Shown here: positions 15,291 through 23,449 of the stretch, in pieces
Position numbering within the stretch: the first letter of the stretch is position 1
Layout: every line of letters begins with the position of its first letter
NCBI RefSeq assembly: GCF_003060825.1
Contig: NZ_CP028922.1
Location: 3,806,001 to 3,870,000 of the forward strand
Reading direction: 5' to 3'
Source: Paenibacillus sp. CAA11
GTDB taxonomy: Bacteria; Bacillota; Bacilli; Paenibacillales; Paenibacillaceae
DNA: 64,000 nt
Translations under genes and position numbers: made by a program
The notes under the pieces: model-generated
Told to the model about the DNA's origin: nothing
The model's input: only the letters and a program-made list of their open reading frames with translations
Database searches by the model: none

Positions 15291-15953
15291 TTATTGCGGA
15301 CGTGTGTTGACTTCGAAAATCCAGATTCGTCCGCGTTCATCCACCCCATAATCGAAGCCCAGCTGCCCTAGGCCTGGGAATGCCCTTTCGAGTACGGTGA
15401 GACAGCGTTCGGTCAGTCCGCGCATTTCCCTAATGCACCCTTGAACGCGTTTAGGCCCTACCGATCTTCTTAAGCCCTCCCTTGCTGTCAGCCGGACGCC
15501 TCCCTTACATAGATTGGTCACGAATAGGCCCTCCTTGGCCATCCGTCCTACCATCGCCTTGCAAACCCAGGTCTTCCCTTCCTTCACCATCTTGAACCTG
15601 TAATCAATCGGACGGTCAGAAATTCGGGCCAAACGTACTCCTTGCTGGATGATATATTTCCGCTTAACCTTCTCGCGATCCAGACTGCGGCACAGGACCT
15701 CGAATGAGCGACAGGTCTTGGTTACTGTTCCTGACGTATACCGATACTTCCCTCCTTCAAGCTCTACACGTATCACTCCATACCCACCGCCGCCGCATAT
15801 AGGCTTGATCACAACCATGCCGAACTGCCGGAGCATTCTCTTCAGCTCAGCCGTCTGATATATTCTAGTCTGCGGGACATGAACAGCGATGCTTGGGTCC
15901 GTTAGCAACGCCTTGGTCTTACGCCATTTGTCTGCAAGCTGTCTTCCGGCCAT
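15291..15953 (-). CDS. YheC/YheD-family ATP-grasp protein
   Basis: A 220-aa ATP-grasp protein of the YheC/D group, which in Bacillus is associated with endospores. The nucleotide-binding lysine strand VVIKPICGGGGYGV is near residue 48, IIQQGVRL near 100, and the metal-binding end IWIFEVNTRPQ is the C-terminus. The reading frame stops directly after NTRPQ, whereas relatives usually continue for some residues, so the tail may be trimmed. GGAGGGG precedes ATG 15953. It is a single gene. Substrate unknown. Confidence 0.75.
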   Translation of the reverse strand: MAGRQLADKWRKTKALLTDPSIAVHVPQTRIYQTAELKRMLRQFGMVVIKPICGGGGYGVIRVELEGGKYRYTSGTVTKTCRSFEVLCRSLDREKVKRKYIIQQGVRLARISDRPIDYRFKMVKEGKTWVCKAMVGRMAKEGLFVTNLCKGGVRLTAREGLRRSVGPKRVQGCIREMRGLTERCLTVLERAFPGLGQLGFDYGVDERGRIWIFEVNTRPQ

Positions 15954-16092
15954 TTGTTCTTCCCCTCCTCCAAAAATCTAAGTACATGTATAAGTTACTT
16001 ATTTATACTCGCCGTTACGGCCTTGCTCTTGGATAATTGTCCGAAGGAAAGCGCCTGAATATCCATATCAACGAAACCCTGACTAGTATGAA

Positions 16093-16146
16093 AAAGCCCT
16101 CTGTCTTAAACGCACTTTAAAAGGCGCTTCTAGGACAGGGGGCTTT
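16093..16146. terminator. Long hairpin, possible terminator
   Basis: A 16-bp stem (16093-16108 with 16131-16146) is fully paired on the plus strand using two G-U pairs, and has two mismatches on the minus strand. A five-T run is present only on the minus side. It marks the left edge of the decayed region. Confidence 0.5.
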
Positions 16147-16173
16147 GCGGCCTTCGCCTGTGTATCACATTAG

Positions 16174-16299
16174 AGATTCGAAATTCAAGATGGCAAGCTA
16201 TTCGCGGCAGGGCGCCGGTACAACGGGCGTCTTTACGTTAAGCAACCAGACGGGAGCTGGACAGAGATTACGGAGATCATAAAAGAAAGACCGTCGTAA
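16174..16299 (+). pseudogene. Fragment of an unknown phage-like protein
   Basis: An open frame without start codon encodes 41 residues with a clear protein-like pattern (FEIQDGKLFAAGRRYNGRLY, then VKQPDGSWTEI). Its stop lies in the loop of a terminator-like hairpin, AAAGACCG (16286-16293) with CGGTCTTT (16303-16310). It looks like a gene end stripped of its front. Function unknown. Confidence 0.4.
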
Positions 16300-16316
16300 T
16301 GGCGGTCTTTTATGTC

Positions 16317-16625
16317 TCAACGCGAATTATGTCGCGGGAAGGGTATCCACATCGGCTCCTCGTCACTCTCACGAACCTTAATCGTCTTGAGCCCAATATC
16401 TACCGCGGTCATAACGCCAGTAATCTCGCGGTCCTCATACGGGTCATATAAACGGAAAGTGACCGACACGCCGTCTGTATAGGATTCGCTGATCGCTGCG
16501 CTATGATCTAGTATTCCTGCGCGTCAATAATCGGCCGATACTTATGGAGCCTTTTGCGGGCCTGATCGAGGGCGGCTGCGCAGTGCTCCGGCAAAACACA
16601 ACCCGTCACCTAGTCGGCTGCTCAT
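16317..16625 (-). pseudogene. YolD-like protein, degraded
   Basis: Pieces of a YolD-family protein appear in different frames. ATG 16625 begins MSSRLGDGL. A shifted frame gives LPEHCAAALDQARKRLHKYR, PIIDAQEY and a stop. Another shift gives SESYTDGVSVTFRLYDPYED followed by REITGVMTAVDIG, ending at TGA 16317. At least two frameshifts and a stop make it inactive. YolD proteins accompany Y-family polymerases in phages and SOS regions. Confidence 0.65.
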
Positions 16626-16684
16626 AATCACCACTTCTTAATATTTGGTCCAATAATCAATGTCGCGGTGGTCTTATGCTCATT

Positions 16685-16813
16685 CTATTGCTTCGACTTT
16701 TGGGATGCTCCGTTAGGGGTATCTGCATCAGCAAATTCCACATTAAGATTTGGAACACCTGATTTCTTTTTTACTTGCTTGGAGCTGTGCTTCGCATTTT
16801 TCTCCTTGTTCAT
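16685..16813 (-). CDS. 42-aa basic protein, unknown
   Basis: A short open gene with an excellent ribosome site (AGGAGGTG, 8 bases before ATG 16813), unlike its broken neighbours. The product is hydrophilic: a Lys/Ser-rich first half (KHSSKQVKKKSG) and a second half VPNLNVEFADADTPNGASQK. No family recognised. It has no signal or membrane segment. It may be a surviving cargo gene of the element. Confidence 0.55.
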   Translation of the reverse strand: MNKEKNAKHSSKQVKKKSGVPNLNVEFADADTPNGASQKSKQ

Positions 16814-16955
16814 CACAATACACCTCCTGTATGAAGTATTATGCGGCGAGCAACTTAGCCCTATGCGTTGTGGCGGTCGCGCATAACAACTCGCCAATAA
16901 CTTACAGCCTTACTATCGGATAGCCAAACGTTATAATCGGTAAAGAGGTGTTTTT

Positions 16956-17248
16956 TTGTTTATTGATCCGATCCTACTCGAAACAGCGCCCGGCCCGTTT
17001 TTCAATCCGCGCTTTATCTATGAGCCGAAAAATCGACGGCCACCGGTTGATCATTTCATAAGAGTCCGGGCCCGTCCGCCAATACCCGGAGATAACCGGC
17101 GACTCTTCCCGCATGATATCGCTCTTGACGGAGAAATCGCGTGTGTTAGGCGTTTTATGGCGTGAGTAAGGCGCTGATTACCGGGGAGAATCGCGACTTT
17201 GTTTACGTAGAGCCGCATATTAAGGTGCGCGTGAAAATGCGAAACTAG
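16956..17248 (+). pseudogene. ATP-dependent DNA ligase, degraded
   Basis: The N-terminus FIDPILLETAPGPFFNPRFI, followed by YEPK, carries the adenylated lysine context of LigD/phage-type ligases. One extra A after EPK shifts the frame; removing it restores IDGHRLIIS, followed by an in-frame stop. LDGEIACV then appears. After a large internal deletion the C-terminus ITGENRDFVYVEPHIKVRVK remains in another frame, ending at TAG 17246. A TATAAT at 16931 and AGAGGTG ribosome site are still present. Ku/LigD-like or phage origin is likely. Confidence 0.6.
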
Positions 17249-17434
17249 ACTCGCGCAGGAATGCTGCGGAGCCCAGTATTTGAGAGGTTTATTGTTTAAC
17301 TAAATATTTATAAAAAATCAAAGAATTCGTCCTTAGAGTTGTTCATTTCTTCTACTAATTGGTAGTATGCGCACTAATCGGCACCATGCGTGGCTTACGA
17401 TTCTTATTCATCTCCCCGGGCAATACGATAAATC

Positions 17435-17641
17435 TTATTGTAGTTCCGGATATGCTCCACATAGCCATTCAATAAAGTAACCGTAATGCTTCTCGTAATC
17501 CTTTAGTGATCGTGGGCGTAACCCTTCAGCTCTTTTTGCACTAGATACTGAATCAAACGCCTGCTCAAAGGTTAACTCCGGAAATTCTCGCAGGATGCGA
17601 GCTCCGTTCAGAACACGCCGTTTCCTCTTATTTAACGTCAT
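17435..17641 (-). pseudogene. Integrase N-terminal fragment
   Basis: A 68-aa frame resembles the SAM-like N-terminal arm of tyrosine recombinases (FEQAFDSVSSAKRAEGLRPR, then SLKDYEKHYGYFIEWL). It stops at TAA straight after, and no catalytic domain with Arg/His/Tyr follows downstream. GGGGGT precedes the ATG. It supports an integrative-element origin for the region. Confidence 0.5.
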
Positions 17642-17864
17642 TAAAATACCCCCATAACGCGATTAATTCGAGATTAATACGTCATAGGGGCGTGATTCAC
17701 AACCCAGAAACGGCGTTTTTGGAATTGTTATTGTACTCATCCCGTGATTGTTAATACGCTAATTTCGCGGTTATCCGCAATCCCGGACGCCTATTTGCGT
17801 GGCGGCTTACGCTCAGCTTTCCGTCAGACCAGCGACCTCAAAAACCGCGCCAGACCAGCGTCGC

Positions 17865-18221
17865 TTAATCACAAACTTCCGGACGGCCTTCCTCGTCCCG
17901 CATCTTGAAGGACTGGCCGCAGCCGCAGGAAGCGATCGCGTTCGGGTTATGAATGGTGAATCCGCCGCTCATGCCGGACTCCTGAAAGTCAATCTCCAGA
18001 CCATTCAGGTAGCGGAGGCTCTCCTTGTCTACGACAACCTTCATGCCGCCTACTTCCATGTATACATCCTCTTCGGTCTCCTCGTTATCGAGTCCCATAC
18101 CGTAAGAGAAGCCGCTGCAGCCACCCGGATTTACACCAAGCCGCAGGAACATGTTCGGTGTCTCTTCCTGGGCGATCATTTCTTTTATCTTATCAAGTGC
18201 GCTATCACTAATGTTGATCAT
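17865..18221 (-). CDS. erpA: Iron-sulfur cluster insertion protein (IscA/ErpA/YutM family)
   Basis: An A-type carrier that delivers Fe-S clusters to apoproteins. Three conserved cysteines are present, in GGCSGFSYGM (Cys35) and SCGCGQSF (Cys99, Cys101). It has 118 aa, slightly longer than IscA, with a short charged tail. AAGGAGGT precedes the ATG. A single gene; the neighbouring Nfu (21187) and lipoyl synthase (61622) are functional partners, and in B. subtilis yutM lies in the same neighbourhood. Confidence 0.92.
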   Translation of the reverse strand: MINISDSALDKIKEMIAQEETPNMFLRLGVNPGGCSGFSYGMGLDNEETEEDVYMEVGGMKVVVDKESLRYLNGLEIDFQESGMSGGFTIHNPNAIASCGCGQSFKMRDEEGRPEVCD

Positions 18222-18393
18222 CTGAAATTAACCTCCTTATCCTTACTCCCTTAAGTATACTCCTTCTTTAGTTATGCCTCAAGGACAGAAGTGTATATGT
18301 CAAAAATCACATATAATTGCCGTGTTCTTTCATAAATCGCGGATATTCTTTAATTTTAATTAAATGAAAACGGATTTCTGCAAGGTTGTGTTA

Positions 18394-18422
18394 TTGCCCG
18401 CCCGGAAAGGGAGGTTTATAAT
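18394..18422 (+). promoter_or_regulatory. Promoter of mqnE
   Basis: TTGCCC (18394-18399), 17-bp spacer, TATAAT (18417-18422). It implies a leader of about 165 nt before mqnE in the 374-bp gap 18222-18595. No known riboswitch was recognised in that leader. Confidence 0.7.
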
Positions 18423-18595
18423 AAGACGAGTGACTTTTAACGTAATTGTCAAAATATTGTCATGCACTAAAAGGTAATGGTAGTCCATTGTTATTGCCGA
18501 ATCTGTTCTTATTTTCACAATAATCCTAGTTTTAGTTTATTGGGATCTACGCTTGCTTTTTAGGCATGAATACGTAACCGATAGGAGGAAGACGC

Positions 18596-19702
18596 ATGTT
18601 TGTTACCGCGGCTCCGCAGAAAGATAAAAGAATGACCGAAATCATTGAAAAAGTTCAGCACGGCGAACGCTTGTCCCTCGAAGACGGCGTTTATTTGTAT
18701 CAAAGCGATGATCTGCTGACCATCGGACAATTGGCCAATGAAGCCAATATGAGAAAAAACGGCAAGAAGGTATACTTCATCGAGAACATGAGCCTGTATT
18801 TCACAAATGTATGTGAATCCTACTGCGCCTTCTGCAACTTCCGTAAGGACCAAGGCGAAGAAGGGGCTTATACGCTCTCCGGCGAGGAAATGGTGAAGTA
18901 TGTAGAAGAGAACATTCATCCAGGGGTACGTGAATTCCATATTGTCGGCGGCCACAACAACCATGTGCCATTCCAATATTATGTAGATTCTCTGAAGGCC
19001 TTGAATGAGCGGTTTCCTGACGTGACACTGAAAGCTTATACCGCTGCTGAGATTGAGTTCTTCACAAGACTGAGCGGGCTCAGTACGAAGGAAGTGCTGC
19101 AGGAGCTGCAGAAGGCCGGACTGAAATCCCTTACCGGAGGCGGTGCGGAGATCCTATCCGACCAATACCGTCAAAAGATGAAGGTCGATAAAGCCAATGT
19201 AGATCAATATTTGGATGTGCACCGTACAGCGCACAAGCTTGGCATGAAGACCCATACAACCATGCTCTACGGTTCCATTGAGACCCATGAAGACCGGATT
19301 CGCCATATGATGCAGATTCGTGAGCTTCAAGATGAGACGAACGGATTCATGGTATTTATCCCGCTGTCCATGCAGCCTAAGAATAAAAACGCAAGCATTA
19401 TGCGCCGCAACTCTGCGTATGAGGATCTTAAGACCATTGCAATCAGCCGCCTCATGCTCGACAATATCGACCATATTAAGGCGTACTTTATCAATATCGG
19501 AACCCAGCTGACCCAGGTATCGCTAAGCTTCGGAGCTTCTGATGTTCATGGTACGATTCTGAAAGAACGCATCAGTCATGCAGCTGGCGCACTTACTCCA
19601 GAAGGTCTGACCCGCAAGGAATTGATCTGGCTGATCAAAGGTGCTGGCCGCATCCCTGTTGAAAGAGATACTTTCTATAACGAAATCCAAGTCTATGAAT
19701 AG
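18596..19702 (+). CDS. mqnE: Aminofutalosine synthase MqnE
   Basis: A radical-SAM enzyme of the futalosine route to menaquinone that joins 3-[(1-carboxyvinyl)oxy]benzoate to the adenosyl group. The Fe-S motif CESYCAFCNFRKD (CxxxCxxC) is near residue 77. HIVGGHNN, TGGGAEI and IPLSMQPKN are typical of the MqnC/MqnE group. TAGGAGGA precedes the ATG. At 368 aa it has the usual size. The UbiD-type enzyme at 26341 could act later in the same pathway. YutJ follows by 54 bp. Confidence 0.92.
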   Translation: MFVTAAPQKDKRMTEIIEKVQHGERLSLEDGVYLYQSDDLLTIGQLANEANMRKNGKKVYFIENMSLYFTNVCESYCAFCNFRKDQGEEGAYTLSGEEMVKYVEENIHPGVREFHIVGGHNNHVPFQYYVDSLKALNERFPDVTLKAYTAAEIEFFTRLSGLSTKEVLQELQKAGLKSLTGGGAEILSDQYRQKMKVDKANVDQYLDVHRTAHKLGMKTHTTMLYGSIETHEDRIRHMMQIRELQDETNGFMVFIPLSMQPKNKNASIMRRNSAYEDLKTIAISRLMLDNIDHIKAYFINIGTQLTQVSLSFGASDVHGTILKERISHAAGALTPEGLTRKELIWLIKGAGRIPVERDTFYNEIQVYE

Positions 19703-19703
19703 A

Positions 19704-19733
19704 ATCTTAAGAAGACGCCTGTCTTCTTAAGAT
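19704..19733 (+). repeat. Perfect 13-bp hairpin between mqnE and yutJ
   Basis: ATCTTAAGAAGAC (19704-19716), loop GCCT, and GTCTTCTTAAGAT (19721-19733). No T-run follows, so it is not a standard terminator; mRNA processing or stability is possible. Confidence 0.6.
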
Positions 19734-19756
19734 GTACAGAAGGGGAATCATAACAG

Positions 19757-20818
19757 ATGAGACAATTCGTTGTACTAGGTGGGGGATATGGCGGTGTCAC
19801 CGTAGTCAACCATTTATTCAAGGGCCGTATTCCAAACGATGTGACCGTAACACTCATAGACAGGATGCCCTTTCAAAGCATGAAGACGGAATACTACGCG
19901 CTGGCCGCGGGAACGGCTTCCGATTACGAGCTGCGTGTACCCTTTCCAACTCATTCAGGCCTGCAAATCAAGTACGGTGAAGTGACAGGAGTGGATCTGG
20001 AGAATCGTCAGGTGATTTTCGCTGCAGAGGATCCGATCCCCTATGATCAGCTTGTCATTGCACTCGGATGTACCGATCGCTTCCATGGCATTCCAGGGGC
20101 TCAGGAATTCTCCTCCACCCTGCAATCGTTCGCGGCTACACGTGCAACCTATCTTCAGCTGAATAACGCCAAGCCTTATGCGAATATTAACATTGTAGGC
20201 GGCGGCCTTAGCGGTGTTGAAGTTGCGGCTGAGCTGCGGGAGAGCCGTCCAGATCTGAATATCACGATTTTGGATCGCGGCAGCCGTGTGCTCTCCGCTT
20301 TTCCAGAGCGCATGTCCAAATATGTTACGGAATGGTTCCATGAACATGGTGTGAATACTAGATCGCATATCGGCATTACTTCACTGGAGCGCGGTGTCAT
20401 TTATAACGGCTCTGAGGAAATTTCATCCGATGTTACAGTGTGGACGGCAGGTATTCAGCCTGTAGAACTTGTGCAAAAATTAAACGTCCCGAAGGATGCT
20501 TCGGGACGAGTGCTGCTTAATGAATATCATCAAATTCCGGAGCATCCGGAAGTGTTCGTATGCGGGGATTGTGCCAGCCTGCCATTTGCCCCAAGTGGCC
20601 AAGCCGCTGAGGGACAGGGAGAGCAAATTGCTCATGTAGCTCTTGCCCTCTGGCGGGGAGAAACACCGAAGCTTCATCCGATCAAGCTTAGAGGAACCCT
20701 CGGTTCCCTCGGTAAGAAGGCGGGCTTCGGACTCATGGGCAAACGTGCTGTTACCGGCCGCGTTCCCCGTCTATTAAAGAGCGGAGTGCTCTGGAAATCC
20801 AAACACCATTTGGGATAA
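19757..20818 (+). CDS. yutJ: NDH-2-like FAD oxidoreductase (YutJ family)
   Basis: A pyridine-nucleotide flavoprotein related to NDH-2. FAD motif VVLGGGYGGV is at residue 5 and NAD motif IVGGGLSGVEVA near 150. VFVCGDCASLPF is the C-terminal FAD site, and EGQGEQIAHVALAL sits at the quinone region. At 353 aa it is shorter than the ndh product at 11840 and lacks a clear C-terminal amphipathic membrane anchor. AGAAGGGG precedes the ATG. The electron acceptor is not certain from sequence. Confidence 0.82.
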   Translation: MRQFVVLGGGYGGVTVVNHLFKGRIPNDVTVTLIDRMPFQSMKTEYYALAAGTASDYELRVPFPTHSGLQIKYGEVTGVDLENRQVIFAAEDPIPYDQLVIALGCTDRFHGIPGAQEFSSTLQSFAATRATYLQLNNAKPYANINIVGGGLSGVEVAAELRESRPDLNITILDRGSRVLSAFPERMSKYVTEWFHEHGVNTRSHIGITSLERGVIYNGSEEISSDVTVWTAGIQPVELVQKLNVPKDASGRVLLNEYHQIPEHPEVFVCGDCASLPFAPSGQAAEGQGEQIAHVALALWRGETPKLHPIKLRGTLGSLGKKAGFGLMGKRAVTGRVPRLLKSGVLWKSKHHLG

Positions 20819-20853
20819 CAGAAGACTACAGCCGCTTCCTAAGTAATTTAGAA

Positions 20854-21108
20854 TTAATCCAGGTCAAGTGCATCCCAGGCTTCCAGCTCCTTGATCTTGG
20901 CAAGGATACGATCATATAACTGGTCAGCGCTGTCCGCTTCCACGATCTCGCCGTTGACCAGCGCATAGGGCATCATAAAGCATTGCCCGCAATTATTGAG
21001 ACAACCGTATTCGAGGACATCGTAGTCTGGATTCTCTTCCAGCTTCTCCATGACCTCATCGGTGCCAAAATGCATATTGTTCGTGCAGAATTCTATGATA
21101 GGTCTCAT
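20854..21108 (-). CDS. yuzB: YuzB family protein (DUF1450)
   Basis: A small protein of unknown function. RPIIEFCTNNMHFGTDEVME at the start and CLNNCGQCFMMPYALVNGE in the middle give four conserved Cys, suggesting metal or Fe-S binding. ATG 21108 has GCGAGGGA 7 bases before; the ATG nine codons earlier has no ribosome site. It lies between yutJ and nfu, as in Bacillus. Transcription diverges from nfu. Confidence 0.85.
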   Translation of the reverse strand: MRPIIEFCTNNMHFGTDEVMEKLEENPDYDVLEYGCLNNCGQCFMMPYALVNGEIVEADSADQLYDRILAKIKELEAWDALDLD

Positions 21109-21186
21109 ACGGTATTCCCTCGCTTTAACAGCCATTTTAATTTTATCTTATTTGTAATATAATAAAAAAGAAAGGAGTTGAAAACA

Positions 21187-21432
21187 ATGAGCACAAACGC
21201 ACAAGATACGTTGTATGATGAAGTACTGGAAGTTCTCGACAAGCTTCGTCCTTTCCTTCAGCGTGATGGCGGTGATGTGGAGCTGGTCGATGTTGAAGAC
21301 GGCATCGTGAAGCTGAAGCTGATGGGTGCTTGCGGCAGCTGCCCAAGTTCTACTATTACCCTGAAAGCAGGCATCGAGCGCGCACTGTTTGAAGAGGTAG
21401 AAGGCGTACAAGAGGTCGTCCAAGTATTTTAA
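21187..21432 (+). CDS. yutI: NifU-like Fe-S scaffold (Nfu/YutI)
   Basis: An 81-aa Nfu domain with the CGSCPSS motif (CxxC, residues 51-54) that holds a [4Fe-4S] cluster between two subunits for transfer to targets such as lipoyl synthase. [20 protein letters not shown] is the family signature. ATG 21187 has GAAAGGAG upstream; a TTG three codons earlier is too close to the site. A TATAAT lies in the short gap shared with yuzB. It ends in a bidirectional terminator. Confidence 0.93.
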   Translation: MSTNAQDTLYDEVLEVLDKLRPFLQRDGGDVELVDVEDGIVKLKLMGACGSCPSSTITLKAGIERALFEEVEGVQEVVQVF

Positions 21433-21448
21433 TCTTCACCGAGCAGAT

Positions 21449-21491
21449 AAAGAGTCTTGGCCCCGTTACCTGCGGGAGCCCAAGACTCTTT
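21449..21491. terminator. Bidirectional terminator between nfu and the SDR gene
   Basis: A perfect 12-bp stem (21449-21460 with 21480-21491), with T-run on the plus side. Confidence 0.85.
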
Positions 21492-21503
21492 TTATTGTCC
21501 CTG

Positions 21504-22280
21504 TCATGATCTTGGCTCGATCCACGGGCGGATCGGATCAAGGCCGCCGGAGATATCCATAATATTGCCTGTGATGAAATCTGAACCCGGCTGACACAAA
21601 AAAGAGATTACCCTGGCCACATCTTCACCGCTGCCCGGCCGTCCTCGCGGTGTCTCGCCATCCTCCAATCCGCTAACCTCCTCGATCGATTTCTCCTTAT
21701 TATCCCCACGAATATCTCCCGGACATACCATGTTTACAGTGATGCCAAAAGCGGCCTCTTCCACAGCCAGCGTCTTCGTGAACGAGACCAGTCCGGTCTT
21801 GGCTGCCGCGTAGACAGCCCGGTGTGGCCAGGCTCTGGATTCGCCGGCATGGCCGAAGCCAAAGTGAATGATTCTGCCCCAGCCCCGGCTTCGCATTCCT
21901 TCGAGAACATGGTGATCCAGCAGCATTGCTCCCACCAGGTTCCCATTAATCAGAGCCAAGATCTCCTCCTTCGTATATTCCGAGAAGCGGCGCCGCTCAC
22001 GGATAAAGGGACCTGCATTGTTGACCAGAATATCTATAGAGCCCAGCGCTTCTTGCACTGTTCTTGCCAATTTTTCATTATCCTCAAAAACGGAGATATC
22101 TGCCTGTACGGCAATGCAGCGTACTCCCATCCGCTCGATCTGTTCTTGAAGCGTATAGGCCTCGGCTTCGCTATGTACATAATTCAGAGCAATATCACAG
22201 CCTTGCTCTGCGAGCGTCAGAGCTGTCCGTTTCCCAAGTCCTTTAGCGCTCCCTGTAATCAGGGCAACCTTCCCCTTCAA
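21504..22280 (-). CDS. Short-chain dehydrogenase/reductase
   Basis: A Rossmann-fold NAD(P)-dependent oxidoreductase of 258 aa. Cofactor motif ITGSAKGLGKR is at residue 8, NNAG near 88, catalytic YAAAK near 157, and the CPGDIRGD loop follows. The usual serine before the catalytic Tyr is not found: the strand reads RIIHFGFGHAGES, with His or Gly at the expected place. TTG start at 22280 with GGAGGAGAGG just upstream. The substrate cannot be told; FabG-like enzymes are the closest general type. Confidence 0.8.
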   Translation of the reverse strand: MKGKVALITGSAKGLGKRTALTLAEQGCDIALNYVHSEAEAYTLQEQIERMGVRCIAVQADISVFEDNEKLARTVQEALGSIDILVNNAGPFIRERRRFSEYTKEEILALINGNLVGAMLLDHHVLEGMRSRGWGRIIHFGFGHAGESRAWPHRAVYAAAKTGLVSFTKTLAVEEAAFGITVNMVCPGDIRGDNKEKSIEEVSGLEDGETPRGRPGSGEDVARVISFLCQPGSDFITGNIMDISGGLDPIRPWIEPRS

Positions 22281-22334
22281 AGCCTCTCCTCCTTATCACT
22301 CAAGGATCATATATTAAGAGTGGTTCAATTTGTA

Positions 22335-22429
22335 TATATAGATTGAACTAAAGTTTTTACATTGATCTTTCTATATTTAACGGCCTAATACGGCCCAATA
22401 ACATTCATTTCTTTAGTTCATTCTATATA
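22335..22429 (+). mobile_element. MITE-like 95-bp element, copy 1
   Basis: Ends TATATAGATTGAACTAAAG (22335-22353) and CTTTAGTTCATTCTATATA (22411-22429) are inverted repeats with 18 of 19 matches. The centre has a GGCCTAATACGGCC dyad. The same sequence recurs at 38272 and, inverted, at 46244. TA at the ends would fit an IS630/mariner-like target. No coding capacity. Confidence 0.75.
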
Positions 22430-22476
22430 GTATAGAAGATTTAATGCCTGCCTACAACTTACGGTCTTCAAAAGAA

Positions 22477-22497
22477 AAGCCGCCCGATGGGCGGCTT
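22477..22497 (-). terminator. Terminator of the met ABC operon
   Basis: A perfect 9-bp stem AAGCCGCCC (22477-22485) with GGGCGGCTT (22489-22497), followed by TTTTCTTTT on the minus strand. Confidence 0.9.
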
Positions 22498-22534
22498 GAT
22501 AAGGTTACTCTTCGGATGATCGTTTCTGTGTCAC

Positions 22535-23386
22535 TTAAAACACAGGAACGATCGCTCCTTGATACTTATCCTCAATGAACTTTCTTACGTCGTCGGAAGT
22601 CAGGGCTTTAGCCAGCTTCTGAATGGCATCGGAATCCTTATTGTCCTGACGGGCAACCAGCAGGTTGGTGTAAGGGGAATCCTTGTCTTCAATGAAGAGA
22701 GCATCCTTCGTTGGAACAAGGCCGGCTTCCAGCGCAAAGTTCGTATTGATCAGCGCCAGGTCTACTTCATCCAGAAGACGTGGGAGCATAGCTGCATCCT
22801 GCTCTTTAAACTGAAGGTTCTTCTTATTCTCTGTGATATCTTTGATCGTTGCAGAGATTCCGGCACCGTCTTTCAGCTTGATGAAGCCTTGCTTTTGCAG
22901 CAGAAGCAGAGCGCGTGCTTCGTTGGAAGGGTCGTTCGGGATAGCAACAACCGCGCCGTCTTTCAGCTCATCAACAGATTTAATCTTTCTGGAGTAAGCG
23001 CCAAATGGCTCTACATGGACACCAACAACCCCTACAAGATTGCTTCCCAGCTGTTTGTTCTGCTCATCCAGGTAAGGCTGATGCTGGAAGTAGTTCGCAT
23101 CCAGCTCTTTCTCAATCAGCTGCTTGTTCGGCAGGTTGTAGTCTGTAAATTGTTTGATTTCCAGATCTACTCCTTGTTCCTTCAAAGCGGGTACGATGTG
23201 CTCCAGGATTTCAGCATGCGGCTGGGTTGCACCTACAACCAGCTTAACTGGCTCGGAAGTTGTTGCCGTCTTGTTTCCTTCAGATGCCGTCTTATCCGCA
23301 GAACTGCTGTTCTTCGAGTTATTGCCGCAAGCAGCAAGAACAGTTACAAGCGCCAAAGTTAGTAAAGCAATTGACCATTTTTTCAT
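22535..23386 (-). CDS. metQ: Methionine ABC transporter substrate-binding lipoprotein
   Basis: A NlpA/MetQ-family lipoprotein that captures L- or D-methionine outside the cell. The signal peptide ends with lipobox LAAC, and Cys20 is the lipidation site. A Ser/Asn/Lys-rich linker follows. The MetQ signature includes VGATQPHAEILEHIVPALKE, followed later by FTDYNLPNKQLIEKELDAN and IPNDPSNEARAL. Last gene of metN-metI-metQ. AGGTCATG-type context with GGAGGT upstream. The operon is under a SAM-I riboswitch. Confidence 0.95.
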   Translation of the reverse strand: MKKWSIALLTLALVTVLAACGNNSKNSSSADKTASEGNKTATTSEPVKLVVGATQPHAEILEHIVPALKEQGVDLEIKQFTDYNLPNKQLIEKELDANYFQHQPYLDEQNKQLGSNLVGVVGVHVEPFGAYSRKIKSVDELKDGAVVAIPNDPSNEARALLLLQKQGFIKLKDGAGISATIKDITENKKNLQFKEQDAAMLPRLLDEVDLALINTNFALEAGLVPTKDALFIEDKDSPYTNLLVARQDNKDSDAIQKLAKALTSDDVRKFIEDKYQGAIVPVF

Positions 23387-23449
23387 AATACATGACCTCC
23401 AAATAAGTTTTTGAATAAGGACGAGCCACCATCTATATCTGTTATTTCC

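Larger units (their letters stand above)
16150..17790. mobile_element. Decayed prophage/integrative-element remnant
   Basis: This 1.6-kb stretch lies between YheC and the IscA gene and is dominated by broken genes typical of phages and integrative elements. In order they are a C-terminal protein fragment, a YolD-like pseudogene, an intact 42-aa gene, an ATP-dependent DNA ligase pseudogene, and an integrase N-terminal fragment. No att repeats were convincingly found: a CAGACCAGCG direct repeat near 17825 and 17851 is only 26 bp apart. Boundaries are approximate. Confidence 0.6.

Noticed and set aside
17825-17860. Attachment-site direct repeat CAGACCAGCG
   Set aside because: The two copies are adjacent and do not flank the element.
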